Notes: a model not told the origin generated them from the sequence alone. A stretch of DNA of 64,000 nucleotides from Gilliamella sp. wkB171 (GCF_001693755.1 NZ_LYST01000043.1:186001-250000); one strand, 5' to 3'; shown: positions 21,530-31,850, counted from the first letter of the stretch. Numbers and translations: made by a program.

Positions 21530-21728
21530 GAAAGGCTCCGAAGTTGATATTCTACATCCAAGTCAGTGAAGTGGTTATTATATATAAAACAAGGGTAGAT
21601 GTTTAGTACTAAGTTTCTAAAAAGCCATCAAAAATTGATGACCATAATATTTGAACTTGATCACATAACTGAGATTTTCCTGCCAATTACGACTTTGCTC
21701 ACTTTATTTTTTTTATTTTTAGTAATAA

Positions 21729-21755
21729 TGTTATGCGTAACTGTTATGCATAACA
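21729..21755 (+). promoter_or_regulatory. Tandem palindromic operators upstream of idnO
   Basis: Two 14-base palindromes lie side by side and share one base: TGTTATGCGTAACT (21729-21742) and TGTTATGCATAACA (21742-21755). Both have the form TGTTA-N4-TAACA, which resembles the E. coli GntR/IdnR operators as I remember them. They end 24 bases before the idnO start. The IdnR-like regulator encoded at 24058 is the obvious candidate to bind here. Together they also form a 13-bp inverted repeat (21724-21736 with 21748-21760). Confidence 0.7.
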
Positions 21756-21778
21756 TTATTATGAAAAGGGAGAAAAAC

Positions 21779-22543
21779 ATGCAATCTTTATTCGATTTAA
21801 AAGGCAAACGCGCTTTAATTACTGGTTCGGCTCAAGGTATTGGCAATTTATTAGCCAAAGGGTTAGGACAATATGGTGCCAGTATCATCATCAATGATAT
21901 TACCGATGAAAGAGCAAAAAATGCTGCAACACAATTAGTCCAACAAGGTATTGATGCCGTCGGTATTGGTTTTGATGTGACGAACTCAAGTTCAGTTAAA
22001 CAAGCAATTGAGCATATTGAACAAGACATCGGACCAATCGATATCTTAATCAATAATGCTGGTATTCAACGACGTCATCCATTTACAGAATTTCCTGAAG
22101 CGGATTGGGACGCCATTATCAATGTTAATCAAAAAGCGGTGTTTTTAGTATCACAGCAGGTTGCCAAACATATGATTACTCGCAAGCAAGGCAAAATTAT
22201 TCATATTTGTTCAATGCAAAGCGAATTAGGGCGCGACACAATTACGCCTTATGCCGCATCGAAAGGTGCGGTAAAAATGCTGGTAAAAGGTATGTGTGTT
22301 GAGCTTGCTCGTTACAACATTCAAGTTAATGGTATTGGTCCAGGCTACTTTGATACTGAAATGTGTAAAGCATTAGTTGAAAATGCAGAATTTACCAAAT
22401 GGCTATGCCAACGAACACCTGCTGCCCGCTGGGGAAAACCTGAAGAGCTTATTGGTTCAGCAGTATTTTTATCGTCAGCAGCATCGAACTTTGTCAACGG
22501 ACATATTCTTTATGTGGATGGCGGTATGTTATCTGCGGTGTGA
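21779..22543 (+). CDS. idnO: Gluconate 5-dehydrogenase / 5-ketogluconate reductase
   Basis: IdnO reduces 5-keto-D-gluconate to D-gluconate with NAD(P)H. The 254-residue short-chain dehydrogenase has the Rossmann motif ITGSAQGIGNLLAKG, the structural NNAG, and the catalytic Ser-Tyr-Lys in ICSMQSELGRDTITPYAASKG. Similarity to E. coli IdnO is very high across the whole length, including GIQRRHPFTEFPE. I start at 21779 (preceded by AAAAGGGAG) because the upstream 60-residue extension is not part of the family. It is followed by a permease and the regulator, but no L-idonate dehydrogenase or gluconate kinase is present here. Confidence 0.92.
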   Translation: MQSLFDLKGKRALITGSAQGIGNLLAKGLGQYGASIIINDITDERAKNAATQLVQQGIDAVGIGFDVTNSSSVKQAIEHIEQDIGPIDILINNAGIQRRHPFTEFPEADWDAIINVNQKAVFLVSQQVAKHMITRKQGKIIHICSMQSELGRDTITPYAASKGAVKMLVKGMCVELARYNIQVNGIGPGYFDTEMCKALVENAEFTKWLCQRTPAARWGKPEELIGSAVFLSSAASNFVNGHILYVDGGMLSAV

Positions 22544-22663
22544 TGTTTTTTACGGTGAGATCGTTATCAAATCACTTTTTTATCAATTCAATGCGTGTAT
22601 TTGGTTTCGATATCTCCTTACCTACTGAACAATTTGCTTAATTATTAAATCACGAGAACCAAT

Positions 22664-23914
22664 ATGAATATCACTAACAAACTAGCCCCCTCTCGTTGGT
22701 GGCGATTGATGCCTATTATTTTTATTACCTATAGTTTAGCTTACTTAGATCGAGCCAATTATGGTTTTGCCGCAGCAGCCGGTATTAATAATGATCTTGG
22801 TATCACTAAAAGTACCTCATCACTGATTGGTGCCCTATTTTTCTTAGGGTATTTTTTCTTTCAAGTACCCGGATCAATTTACGCAGTCAAACGCAGTGTA
22901 CGAAAATTGATTTTTATTTGCCTAATTTTATGGGGAGGTTGTGCTGCATTAACTGGTATGGTTACTAATATTGCATCTTTAATGATCATCCGATTTGTTT
23001 TAGGTATTGTTGAAGCTGCCGTTATGCCTTCTATGTTAATCTACATTAGTACTTGGTTTACTAAAGCTGAGCGTTCAAAAGCCAATACGTTTTTAATATT
23101 AGGTAATCCGGTTACTGTGCTTTGGATGTCAATTGTATCTGCTCACTTAATCGATCTTTATGGTTGGCGTGAAATGTTTATTATTGAAGGACTTCCTGCC
23201 GTCCTTTGGGCGCTAATTTGGTGGATAGTCGTCCGAGATAAACCTTCACAAGTAAACTGGTTAACCGATCAAGAAAAAGCAGATTTTAAAGCGGTGATGG
23301 ACAAAGAACAACAAAATATTAAACCTATGCGCAATTATGGCGAGGCTTTACGTTCTGGAAATGTCATTAAGCTTTGTGCTGTACACGCGCTATGGAGCAT
23401 TGGTGTTTACGGTTTTATGATGTGGATGCCATCAATTATTAAATCTGCCGGTAATGTCGATATTGTCTCTGTTGGTTGGCTTTCAGCCATTCCATATCTT
23501 GTTGCAATTACAATGATGTTAATTGTCTCTTATTATTCAGATAAATTGCAAAACCGAAAACTTTTTGTTTGGCCTTTATTATTAATTGCAACGATCGCTT
23601 TTTTTACCGCTTATATATTAGGAAGTGATCAATTTTGGATCTGCTTTATATTATTATCAATTGCTGCTGGGTGTATGTACGCACCTTATGGTCCTTTTTT
23701 TGCATTAATCCCTGAATTATTACCAAGTAATGTGTCAGGGGTTTCTATAGGTTTAATTAACAGTTTCGGCGCACTTGGTGCATTTATTGGCGCTTGGCTT
23801 GTTGGCGTGATAAACTCAGCAACTGGCAGTGCTGGAGCCTCATATGTTTTTATGGGAGCTGCATTGATTTTATCAGTAATATTAATGGCGAGTGTGAAAG
23901 CTCCTAAACAGTAG
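22664..23914 (+). CDS. MFS permease, anion:cation symporter family
   Basis: A 416-residue, 12-segment major facilitator protein. The opening RWWRLMPIIFITYSLAYLDRANYGFA and the motif PGSIYAVKRSVRKLIF-type loop 2-3 are typical of the anion:cation symporter (ACS, phthalate permease-like) group, which includes 2-ketogluconate, galactonate and glucarate carriers. Its place between idnO and an IdnR-type regulator suggests that it imports a ketogluconate or related sugar acid. It replaces the GntP-family carrier IdnT found in E. coli. Substrate is inferred from context. It starts 120 bases after idnO. Confidence 0.85.
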   Translation: MNITNKLAPSRWWRLMPIIFITYSLAYLDRANYGFAAAAGINNDLGITKSTSSLIGALFFLGYFFFQVPGSIYAVKRSVRKLIFICLILWGGCAALTGMVTNIASLMIIRFVLGIVEAAVMPSMLIYISTWFTKAERSKANTFLILGNPVTVLWMSIVSAHLIDLYGWREMFIIEGLPAVLWALIWWIVVRDKPSQVNWLTDQEKADFKAVMDKEQQNIKPMRNYGEALRSGNVIKLCAVHALWSIGVYGFMMWMPSIIKSAGNVDIVSVGWLSAIPYLVAITMMLIVSYYSDKLQNRKLFVWPLLLIATIAFFTAYILGSDQFWICFILLSIAAGCMYAPYGPFFALIPELLPSNVSGVSIGLINSFGALGAFIGAWLVGVINSATGSAGASYVFMGAALILSVILMASVKAPKQ

Positions 23915-23927
23915 TTATCCATTAAAA

Positions 23928-23963
23928 AATAGGAAGATAATAGTAACGATTATCTTCTTATTT
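23928..23963 (+). terminator. Rho-independent terminator after the permease gene
   Basis: A long near-perfect stem (core GAAGATAAT and ATTATCTTC, one mismatch outside) with a 7-base loop ends in TTATTT. It separates the idnO-permease unit from idnR. Confidence 0.7.
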
Positions 23964-24057
23964 AGTACAGCAATAATGGGATTTATTTTTTATTTTTATT
24001 TTTACTGGTAAAATGGCTAAATTCAACTGGCTTGTTTACCTATAAAAATAAAGGGTT

Positions 24058-25050
24058 ATGAAAGATAAACGCATTAGTTTACAAGATATCGCAGATTTGA
24101 CCGGCGTGACTAAAATGACTATTAGTCGCTATTTGAGAAATCCAGAACAAGTCTCTGAAAAAAACAAAGAAAAAATAGCAAAAGTTTTAAAAGAAATTAA
24201 TTACATTCCTAATCTTGCACCGCAAATCATGTTGGGCTCACGCAGTAGGTGTATTGGTATTGTTATTCCTTCATTTAAAAATCACATATTTTTAGAAGTG
24301 TTAGCAGGAATTGAGTCTGTTACCTCAAAGCACCATTATCAAACCATTATTACCAATTATAATTATGATAAAAAAATCGAAGAAGAAAAAATTATCAATT
24401 TGCTATCCTATAATATTGATGCCTTGGTACTAATGGAAAAAAACCATACTAAAACAACTTTGCAGTACTTAAAAACGGCCAATATTCCTGTTGTTGAATT
24501 GATGGATGTGACTCAGCAATTTTTTGATATCCAAGTTGGGTTTGATAACGAACAAGCCGCCTTTGATATGACAATGCAAATGTTAGCTTCAGGCAAAAAA
24601 AATATTATCTATTTTAATTCTATCGCAAGTGCCCGTGATAGCCAACGTTACAATGGTTATCAACGCGCCATGAAACAATCAGGATTGATGGCGAAGCAGA
24701 TTATTCCTGATGCAATATCATCAATTAATTTAGGTAAAAGTTTGTTTAACCAAGCTATCGAACAATATCCCGACCTTGATGGAATATTTTGTACTAATGA
24801 TGATATGGCAATTGGTGTGTTACTTGAATGTCAAAATTATAATATTGCAGTGCCTGAACAAATTGCTATTGCAGGCTTTCATGGTTTAGAAATCGGTCGC
24901 GCTAATCAACAAAAAATAGCAACCGTTATCACACCCCGTTTTGAAATTGGAAAAGTTGCAATTGAGCTTTTATTAAAAAGGTTAGATGGAGAACAAGTCA
25001 AAAACAGTACTTGTTTAGCGTATAAAATAGAAAAAGGACAAACAATATAA
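24058..25050 (+). CDS. idnR: LacI-family regulator, IdnR/GntR type
   Basis: A 330-residue transcription factor with an N-terminal LacI helix-turn-helix (ISLQDIADLTGVTKMTISRY) and hinge (NYIPNLAPQIM), then a periplasmic-binding-protein-like sensor domain. It resembles E. coli IdnR/GntR closely, including IESVTS-HxYQT, NLLSYNIDAL, NIPVVELMDV, FCTNDDMAIG and IAGFHGLEIGR. It should respond to gluconate or 5-ketogluconate and act on the tandem palindromes before idnO. The ribosome binding site AAAGGG lies unusually close (2 bases) to the ATG. Confidence 0.88.
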   Translation: MKDKRISLQDIADLTGVTKMTISRYLRNPEQVSEKNKEKIAKVLKEINYIPNLAPQIMLGSRSRCIGIVIPSFKNHIFLEVLAGIESVTSKHHYQTIITNYNYDKKIEEEKIINLLSYNIDALVLMEKNHTKTTLQYLKTANIPVVELMDVTQQFFDIQVGFDNEQAAFDMTMQMLASGKKNIIYFNSIASARDSQRYNGYQRAMKQSGLMAKQIIPDAISSINLGKSLFNQAIEQYPDLDGIFCTNDDMAIGVLLECQNYNIAVPEQIAIAGFHGLEIGRANQQKIATVITPRFEIGKVAIELLLKRLDGEQVKNSTCLAYKIEKGQTI

Positions 25051-25061
25051 AAAAGTTAAAT

Positions 25062-25105
25062 AAATTAAGTAATCAAACAACAAAAATAGTTTAATTACTT
25101 AATTT
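25062..25105. terminator. Stem-loop between convergent idnR and era
   Basis: A perfect 12-bp inverted repeat, AAATTAAGTAAT and ATTACTTAATTT, with a 20-base loop lies in the short convergent gap. The stem is AT-only, so termination strength is uncertain, but the position suits a bidirectional terminator. Confidence 0.5.
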
Positions 25106-25118
25106 GAAGTGATGATAA

Positions 25119-26024
25119 TTAATCATCACTATAACCTAAGCTTCGCAGTGCCCGTTCATCATCAGCCCAACCCGCTTTGACTTTTACCCACAGTTCTAAA
25201 TGAACTTTGTTATCAAAGAAGGACTGCATATCTTTGCGCGCTTCAATGCCAATTTTTTTAATTTTTTCGCCCTTATTACCAATAACCATTTTCTTTTGAC
25301 CATCTCGTTCCACTAAAATTAAGCCATTGATACGATACATACCGTTGCGTTCATCAACTTTAAATTGCTCAATTTCAACAGTAACAGAGTAAGGTAACTC
25401 ATCACCTAAGAAGCGCATTAATTTTTCACGAATAATTTCTGATGCCATAAATCGTTGAGAACGATCAGTAATATAGTCTTCAGGAAAATGGTGTTCACCT
25501 TCAGGCAGGTGTTTTTTGACAATACTTTTAATAATGTCAATACCTTCCCCTTTTTCAGCACTAATAGGCACCACATCGAGAAAATCAAGTTTTTGACTGA
25601 TTGCTTGAATATGGGGTAAAAGTTGCGTTTTATCCATAACATTGTCAATTTTATTAATGACAAGTAAAACCGGGCATTTACACCCTTTTAACTTATTAGC
25701 AACCATCTCATCGTCATCATTCCAATGCGTACCTTCAACGACAAAAATAACTAATTCAACATCACCTATTGAGCTACTTGCTGCACGATTCATTAAGCGA
25801 TTAATTGCGCGTTTTTCTTCTATGTGTAGTCCTGGTGTATCAATGTAAATAACTTGATCATTGCCTTGCGTATCAATGCCAATAATTCGATGGCGTGTAG
25901 TTTGCGCTTTACGCGAAGTAATTGAGACTTTTTGACCAAGTAATTGATTTAATAAAGTTGATTTACCTACATTTGGTCGACCAACAATGGCAACAAAACC
26001 ACAATGTGCTATCGTTTCTGTCAT
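25119..26024 (-). CDS. era: GTPase Era
   Basis: Era is an essential GTPase that binds the 3' end of 16S rRNA and helps mature the 30S subunit. The 301-residue protein has G1 [10 protein letters not shown]3 DTPG, G4 NKID and the C-terminal KH domain with [13 protein letters not shown]. The start ATG overlaps the rnc stop by 4 bases. In E. coli recO follows, but here the next gene is the convergent idnR and no recO is present. Confidence 0.97.
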   Translation of the reverse strand: MTETIAHCGFVAIVGRPNVGKSTLLNQLLGQKVSITSRKAQTTRHRIIGIDTQGNDQVIYIDTPGLHIEEKRAINRLMNRAASSSIGDVELVIFVVEGTHWNDDDEMVANKLKGCKCPVLLVINKIDNVMDKTQLLPHIQAISQKLDFLDVVPISAEKGEGIDIIKSIVKKHLPEGEHHFPEDYITDRSQRFMASEIIREKLMRFLGDELPYSVTVEIEQFKVDERNGMYRINGLILVERDGQKKMVIGNKGEKIKKIGIEARKDMQSFFDNKVHLELWVKVKAGWADDERALRSLGYSDD

Positions 26025-26701
26025 TTTATACCTAATTGATTGAGTGCTTGTTGTGCTGCGGATTGTTCAGCCTTACGTCGACTTAAACCACGCCCTAAAT
26101 ATTGATTTTCATCGTTTTCAATTTTACACTGAATTAAAAACTCTTGTTCATGATTGTCACCAGTCACTTCAAGTATTAAATAACATGGTCTTTCATGATG
26201 AATACCTTGTAAATATTCTTGCAAACGCGTTTTAGCATCTTTTTGTTTAATGCCTGGTTTAATTTCAGTTAAACGAGTTTGGTACCAGGCCAAAATTAAT
26301 TGACGTATATTTTCAATATTGCTATCTAAATAAATTGCACCAATTATGGCTTCTACAGCATCAGAAATGATGGATTCGCGGCGAAATCCACCGCTTTTTA
26401 ATTCACCTTGTCCTAAAATAAGATGATCACCTAACTTAAAGTCTTTACCAATTTCCGCTAAAGTTTGACCACAGACTAAACTTGCTCGCATTTGACTTAA
26501 ATCACCTTCGTCTTGTTTGATAAATCGGTGATAAAGCTCATCAGCAATAACAAAACTTAAAATAGAATCACCAAGAAACTCTAAACGTTCATTATGTAAT
26601 TTATTAGCACTACGATGAGTAAGTGCTAATTCAAGTAAAGATAAATCGTTAAATTGGTAACCAATTGATTGTTGTATTTGACTAAATTTTTTCATCATCA
26701 T
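26021..26701 (-). CDS. rnc: Ribonuclease III
   Basis: RNase III cuts double-stranded RNA, for example the rRNA precursor and the pnp leader. The family length of 226 residues is reached with the first of three consecutive ATG codons (26701, 26698 or 26695). The catalytic signature is [20 protein letters not shown], and the C-terminal dsRNA-binding domain (about 155-225) ends with [17 protein letters not shown]. The start lies 5 bases after the lepB stop, with no clear ribosome binding site, which suggests coupling to lepB. A likely target lies at 61371-61413. Confidence 0.95.
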   Translation of the reverse strand: MMMKKFSQIQQSIGYQFNDLSLLELALTHRSANKLHNERLEFLGDSILSFVIADELYHRFIKQDEGDLSQMRASLVCGQTLAEIGKDFKLGDHLILGQGELKSGGFRRESIISDAVEAIIGAIYLDSNIENIRQLILAWYQTRLTEIKPGIKQKDAKTRLQEYLQGIHHERPCYLILEVTGDNHEQEFLIQCKIENDENQYLGRGLSRRKAEQSAAQQALNQLGIK

Positions 26702-26706
26702 TATTA

Positions 26707-27708
26707 TTAATGTATACCACCAATCCGGCTGAATCTTATACCGGTAGGCCATTCATTAGGTTGTTTTTCAAAACTAATCCAAATTGCGGTTGCTCGTCCA
26801 ACAAAGTTTTCTTCGGGTACAAAACCAAAGTAACGGCTATCACCACTGTTATCACGGTTATCACCCATCATAAAATAGTGTCCTTGAGGGACAACCCATG
26901 TCGCAATAGGTTGACCATCTTGATGGTAAAAATAATTTGGATCTTCTTGCGAACCTTGCGTTGTTAAAATATCGTGAGGTTGCTCGCCCAACGTTTCTTG
27001 TTGTATTTTCATATCAAGCGATACCACCGATCGTGAATTGACAATATCTTGCTTTGCATATTGTTCTAGCGTATAAAAATTCGGGTTGGCTTTCATTTCT
27101 CTGTGCACTTCTTTCCAATCGCTAGGTTTTGGTTCAGTGTAATGTAAATCTAACGGCTGAGCTTTTTGTCCAACACAATTGGAATCACTTGTTTGACAAG
27201 CAGGATAAATAAATATTTTTTTGTCATTAACTGAATAGACAATTTTATCACCAGGCAAACCCACAACACGTTTAATTAAATCCATTTGTGGAACATTTGG
27301 ATGTTTAAATACCGCTACATCACCTCGCTTTGGGTGGCCAGTTGGAATCAATACTGTATTTGTAATGGGATCTCTAAGTCCATAGGAGTACTTTTGGACT
27401 GCAATAAAATCGCCGACCAGTAAAGTTTGCATCATTGAACCAGACGGTATTTGGAAAGGTTCAAATAAAAATGAACGAATCACAAATACAATAAATAAAA
27501 CTGGAAAAAATGAGGATAACGTTTCTATCCAGCCATTTGGTTTTCCAACTTCAGCAAGTATTTTGCCATCAACTTCACCATTGCATTGTTGACGAACTTC
27601 TTCAACTTTTCTTTGTCTAGCTGGTTTCCATTTAAATTTTTCTAAAAACCAAAAGATTCCAGTTATAAATGTTGCTAACGTTAATATGATGGCAAATATT
27701 CCAGCCAT
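26707..27708 (-). CDS. lepB: Signal peptidase I
   Basis: LepB removes signal peptides from exported proteins at the outer face of the inner membrane. The 333-residue protein has two N-terminal membrane segments (about 3-22 and 60-80), the catalytic serine in PSGSMMQTL, the catalytic lysine in [11 protein letters not shown] and the conserved [14 protein letters not shown] box. The second segment precedes SGSMM as usual. It lies between lepA and rnc as in E. coli. Confidence 0.96.
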   Translation of the reverse strand: MAGIFAIILTLATFITGIFWFLEKFKWKPARQRKVEEVRQQCNGEVDGKILAEVGKPNGWIETLSSFFPVLFIVFVIRSFLFEPFQIPSGSMMQTLLVGDFIAVQKYSYGLRDPITNTVLIPTGHPKRGDVAVFKHPNVPQMDLIKRVVGLPGDKIVYSVNDKKIFIYPACQTSDSNCVGQKAQPLDLHYTEPKPSDWKEVHREMKANPNFYTLEQYAKQDIVNSRSVVSLDMKIQQETLGEQPHDILTTQGSQEDPNYFYHQDGQPIATWVVPQGHYFMMGDNRDNSGDSRYFGFVPEENFVGRATAIWISFEKQPNEWPTGIRFSRIGGIH

Positions 27709-27728
27709 TTTTTTACCTCTTCAACTAA

Positions 27729-29525
27729 TTAATCTTTTCCTACATGCAAAATAGCTAAAAATGCTTCTTGCGGTAGTTCTACGTTACCTACCTGCTTCAT
27801 GCGTTTTTTACCTTCTTTTTGCTTCTGTAAAAGTTTCTTCTTACGGCTTACATCACCGCCATAACATTTGGCTAATACGTTTTTGCGTAACTGTTTGACT
27901 GTTGATCGAGCAATAACATGATTACCTATAGCTGCCTGAATAGCAATATCAAATTGCTGACGAGGAATAAGATCTTTCATCTTTTCAACTAATTCACGCC
28001 CGCGATAAGGCGCATTATCTTTATGTGTAATCAGCGCTAACGCATCAACTCGCTCACCATTAATCAGTACATCTAGTCTGACCATATCAGCAACCTGAAA
28101 ACGTTTAAAACTATAATCTAATGATGCATAACCACGCGAAGTTGATTTCAATTTATCAAAGAAATCTAATACAACTTCAGTCATTGGGATTTCATAAGTC
28201 AATGCAACTTGATTACCATGGTAAACCATATTAGTTTGTACACCACGCTTTTCTACACATAAGGTAATAACATTTCCTAAGTAAGTTTGCGGCACTAAAA
28301 TATTACATTCAGCAATCGGTTCACGAAGTTCTTGAATATTATTTACCGCTGGTAGCTTAGCTGGGCTATCAACATAGACAATTTCATTTGATGTGGTTAA
28401 AACTTCATAAACAACAGTTGGCGCAGTCGTAATTAAATCAAGGTTGTACTCGCGCTCTAAGCGTTCTTGAATGATTTCCATGTGTAATAACCCAAGGAAA
28501 CCACAACGAAAACCAAATCCTAAGGCACCTGAATTTTCTGGCTCATAAAATAATGACGCATCATTTAAGCTTAATTTACCTAATGCATCACGAAATGCTT
28601 CGTAATCGTCAGAACTTGTCGGGAATAAACCAGCATAAACTTGTGGTTTTACTTTTTTAAACCCAGGTAATGGTTTATCCGCTGGAGCCCTGGCTGAGGT
28701 TAAGGTATCACCAACAGGGGCACCTAAAATATCTTTAATTGCACAAACAACCCAGCCAACCTCACCACAGTTTAGTGAATCTTTATCAACCTGTTTCGGT
28801 GTAAAAATACCAAGGCGATCGACATTATATGTCATGCCAGTACTCATCACTTTGATTTTATCACCTTTGTGCAGTTCGCCATTTTTAATACGAATTAACG
28901 ACACTACACCTAAATAGTTATCAAACCATGAGTCAATAATTAATGCTTGCAATGGCGCATTAGAATCACCTTCAGGAGGGGGAATATCTTTTACTAATTG
29001 TTCAAGTACATCAACAACACCTACCCCGGTTTTGGCTGAACATCGAACAGCATTACTTGCATCAATACCAACAATATCTTCAATTTCAGCGGCAACGCGC
29101 TCTGGTTCTGCTGCTGGCAAATCAATTTTATTCAGTACCGGAACAACTTCCAGATTCATGTCTAAAGCCGTATAACAGTTAGCAAGAGTTTGTGCTTCTA
29201 CCCCTTGACCTGCATCGACAACCAACAATGCACCTTCGCAGGCGGCTAGCGAACGAGAAACCTCATACGAAAAGTCAACATGTCCAGGTGTATCGATAAA
29301 ATTAAGCTGATAGGTTTGACCATCTTTAGCATGATAATCTAATGTCACACTTTGTGCTTTAATTGTGATACCTCGTTCACGCTCAAGATCCATCGAATCC
29401 AAAACTTGTGCTGCCATTTCTCGATCAGAAAGACCACCACAAATTTGAATAATACGATCTGAAAGTGTCGATTTACCATGATCAATATGAGCAATAATTG
29501 AAAAATTGCGGATATTTTTATTCAT
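27729..29525 (-). CDS. lepA: Elongation factor 4 (back-translocase)
   Basis: LepA is a ribosome-associated GTPase related to EF-G, linked to initiation and 30S biogenesis. The 598-residue protein begins with [18 protein letters not shown] (G1), has DTPGHVDF (G3) and NKIDLP (G4), and ends with the LepA-specific C-terminal domain ([17 protein letters not shown]). Almost identical in length to E. coli LepA (599). It lies 157 bases after rseB on the minus strand, and no rseC lies between them. Confidence 0.97.
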   Translation of the reverse strand: MNKNIRNFSIIAHIDHGKSTLSDRIIQICGGLSDREMAAQVLDSMDLERERGITIKAQSVTLDYHAKDGQTYQLNFIDTPGHVDFSYEVSRSLAACEGALLVVDAGQGVEAQTLANCYTALDMNLEVVPVLNKIDLPAAEPERVAAEIEDIVGIDASNAVRCSAKTGVGVVDVLEQLVKDIPPPEGDSNAPLQALIIDSWFDNYLGVVSLIRIKNGELHKGDKIKVMSTGMTYNVDRLGIFTPKQVDKDSLNCGEVGWVVCAIKDILGAPVGDTLTSARAPADKPLPGFKKVKPQVYAGLFPTSSDDYEAFRDALGKLSLNDASLFYEPENSGALGFGFRCGFLGLLHMEIIQERLEREYNLDLITTAPTVVYEVLTTSNEIVYVDSPAKLPAVNNIQELREPIAECNILVPQTYLGNVITLCVEKRGVQTNMVYHGNQVALTYEIPMTEVVLDFFDKLKSTSRGYASLDYSFKRFQVADMVRLDVLINGERVDALALITHKDNAPYRGRELVEKMKDLIPRQQFDIAIQAAIGNHVIARSTVKQLRKNVLAKCYGGDVSRKKKLLQKQKEGKKRMKQVGNVELPQEAFLAILHVGKD

Positions 29526-29681
29526 ATCAATAAATTATAGTTTATATTTTAGTTATATACTGTTGATTATCCAATAATGGTTTTGACAAATAATAGAGCA
29601 ATTAGATAATCACGGAAAATAGAAAAGCAACATTCTACACATTAATAGCCACTAAGCATAGTCTTATCGAAAGGTTTGCAG

Positions 29682-30665
29682 CTATTTCTCAACAATATTT
29701 TGAGCAATTCGTTCAATGGTAGTTTTAGGCAAGTTACCAATAATAATAATATTTTTGTTACCAATATTTGTTGAAAAAATTGTACGTCCACCTTGTTGGA
29801 TAAGCTGGTTTGATTGATTTGATAAATCAGAAGAAACATTTACTGTGAACGAAAATACGCCATCCGAAAAAAGTTTCGTTGCAATATCAGAATTGTAAAA
29901 ATTGACATTATAAGCAGCAACTTCTTTAAATCCTTTTGGTAACCAAGCTAATCGCCATGCATCTAACATATTGTTCTGTTTTTCAATAGACAATAATATA
30001 GGATAAGTACGGCTATCGATATAATCTTTCATTTTTTTCTGATCAAAGTCTTCATCTATATCTACTACTTTGAGTTGATTGATAATCTCACCATCTTGAT
30101 CAAGTAAATCGATTCGTATCGGTAAAAAATTCTTGTCATCTATCCAAATAATATAGCTATAGCGATCTTTATCTTTAGCAATCATTTTTATTAGCTGAAC
30201 ACTGCGATTGGCCGTTCTAGTTTTACCTAACTTCACAAATTCGTATGCATCAGTAAGCTTAGTAAAATCATTATAAATTACATCAGGGAATGCTTCGGTT
30301 ATACGAGGGCTGGTAATAGAAAAAGATGCACTATCAGGTTGAAAATAACTGGTAATATTATTGTGTAAAATAATCTCTTTTGCAGGACCTTCAAGATAAA
30401 GCAATTGCGCTTTGACCTCCTCTTTTTGTAAAGCCCCTAAATGGCTATATTCAAAGGTAGTGACATACTGATCTTTATCTTGTGAGAGAAAATGGATTTG
30501 ATAACTATTTGTTTGGACAGATTTGCTCATTTTATTTAACAAATTTACTGCTTTATCATTATCAGCAGCAAAAACAGATAATGCAAACAACATAAAAAAC
30601 AGAGTAATAATAATCATTATACTCTGTTTGATTTTGCACTTAGTTAAATAGAATGAAAAATTCAT
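29682..30665 (-). CDS. rseB: Sigma-E factor regulatory protein RseB
   Basis: RseB is a periplasmic protein that binds RseA and blocks its cleavage by DegS until lipopolysaccharide signals displace it. The 327-residue protein has a hydrophobic signal segment (about residues 16-33) with a cleavage site near VFA-AD, followed by the MucB/RseB N-terminal lipoprotein-like fold and C-terminal domain. Start at 30665 is 6 bases after the rseA stop. A second ATG at 30617 would give a shorter signal peptide without charged residues and has a slightly better ribosome binding site. Confidence 0.9.
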   Translation of the reverse strand: MNFSFYLTKCKIKQSIMIIITLFFMLFALSVFAADNDKAVNLLNKMSKSVQTNSYQIHFLSQDKDQYVTTFEYSHLGALQKEEVKAQLLYLEGPAKEIILHNNITSYFQPDSASFSITSPRITEAFPDVIYNDFTKLTDAYEFVKLGKTRTANRSVQLIKMIAKDKDRYSYIIWIDDKNFLPIRIDLLDQDGEIINQLKVVDIDEDFDQKKMKDYIDSRTYPILLSIEKQNNMLDAWRLAWLPKGFKEVAAYNVNFYNSDIATKLFSDGVFSFTVNVSSDLSNQSNQLIQQGGRTIFSTNIGNKNIIIIGNLPKTTIERIAQNIVEK

Positions 30666-30671
30666 ATAAAA

Positions 30672-31232
30672 TTAATACGCATTGAGCCTTTTTTGCAATT
30701 CATAATCTTGGACCAACAATCGAATTTTATCATACTGTCTTTTTTCAATTAATTGTTGATCATTGTGCTGTTGTATACCACCAACTGGCGCGACATTTAC
30801 CCCAATGGGTACAGTATTTAGGACAGGCGAACCATTTGAATCATCAGATTGCCCTTGGTGATATTGAACGCCTGCAATAATCGCTAAGGTCACACAGGCT
30901 GCTAGTCCAACCTGACTTACTTTACCTAAGCAATCTTTAACTCGAATCCAAATAAGATTTTTCGCATTTGGAATATCAACGTTATTTTGATCAGGTTGAT
31001 TTGGTAGAGGTGAATATAAATTATCAGCAGCGATTGCTTTTGCGACTTGATTTGAAATATCCAACGTTAATGAACTATCGTGCAATTCACCACGCATTGC
31101 AGATCTTACAATGTGATAACGATGCCAACATGCTTGTAAACTTTCATCTTTTGATACAGCATCAATGAAGTGATCATCGTTTAACTCGTCATCCATGAGT
31201 AATGAAAGTTGCTCTTTTTGTTCTATTTGCAT
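30672..31232 (-). CDS. rseA: Anti-sigma-E factor RseA
   Basis: RseA is a single-pass inner-membrane protein that holds RpoE inactive. The 186-residue protein has a cytoplasmic N-terminal anti-sigma domain with the family opening EQLSLLMDDEL and CWHRYHIVRSAMRGE. One membrane segment follows (about 102-118, VGLAACVTLAIIAGV), then a periplasmic tail that RseB should bind. It sits between rpoE and rseB. Signal flow would be DegS and RseP cleavage of this protein, followed by RpoE release. Confidence 0.92.
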   Translation of the reverse strand: MQIEQKEQLSLLMDDELNDDHFIDAVSKDESLQACWHRYHIVRSAMRGELHDSSLTLDISNQVAKAIAADNLYSPLPNQPDQNNVDIPNAKNLIWIRVKDCLGKVSQVGLAACVTLAIIAGVQYHQGQSDDSNGSPVLNTVPIGVNVAPVGGIQQHNDQQLIEKRQYDKIRLLVQDYELQKRLNAY

Positions 31233-31274
31233 AATAGATACCTTAAATTTATCACTGCTTATTATTAATTCATT

Positions 31275-31850
31275 TCAACCATTTAATAATGGTTTGATCT
31301 TTTCATCAATAATATCACGCGCTCTAAAAATACGTGATCTCACTGTTCCTACTGGTGTATCCATAATTTCAGCAATTTCCTCATAACTTAAACCGTCTAT
31401 TTCGCGCAGAGTAATAGCCGTTCTTAAATCATCAGGCAAAGCTTCAATAGCTTCAAATACAACTTTTTCAACCTCTTTTGACAGGACTAAACTTTCTGGA
31501 TTGTCCAGATCTCTTAAAGAATCTGCACCTTCATATCCTTCAGCTTCACTTGCATCGATATCTGAAGATGGAGGACGTCGCCCTTGAGAAATTAAATAAT
31601 TTTTTGCTGTATTAACCGCTATTCGATACAACCACGTATAAAATATACTTTCACCTTTAAATAGACTTAACGATCGATAAGCCTTAATAAAAGTTTCTTG
31701 CACAACATCAGGTATTTCAGAAGCTAAAACATAGCGAGAAACCAAATGAGCGAGCTTATTTTGATAACGTAGTACAAGCAAATTGAACGCATTTTTATCT
31801 CCGTTTAATACACGATCAACTAATACTTGGTCTGTTACTTTCTCCCCCAT
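31275..31850 (-). CDS. rpoE: RNA polymerase sigma-E factor
   Basis: RpoE directs envelope-stress transcription. The 191 residues match the E. coli length. Region 2 carries YQNKLAHLVSRYV and DVVQETFIKAYRSLSLFKG, and region 4 carries TLREIDGLSYEEIAEIMDTPVGTVRSRI. First gene of rpoE-rseA-rseB, with a sigma-E-type promoter upstream (31913-31940), so autoregulation is likely. Confidence 0.97.
   Translation of the reverse strand: MGEKVTDQVLVDRVLNGDKNAFNLLVLRYQNKLAHLVSRYVLASEIPDVVQETFIKAYRSLSLFKGESIFYTWLYRIAVNTAKNYLISQGRRPPSSDIDASEAEGYEGADSLRDLDNPESLVLSKEVEKVVFEAIEALPDDLRTAITLREIDGLSYEEIAEIMDTPVGTVRSRIFRARDIIDEKIKPLLNG

Noticed and set aside
21530-21600. PurR box before purH
   Set aside because: I looked for ACGCAAACGT-like sequence in the leader and found none.
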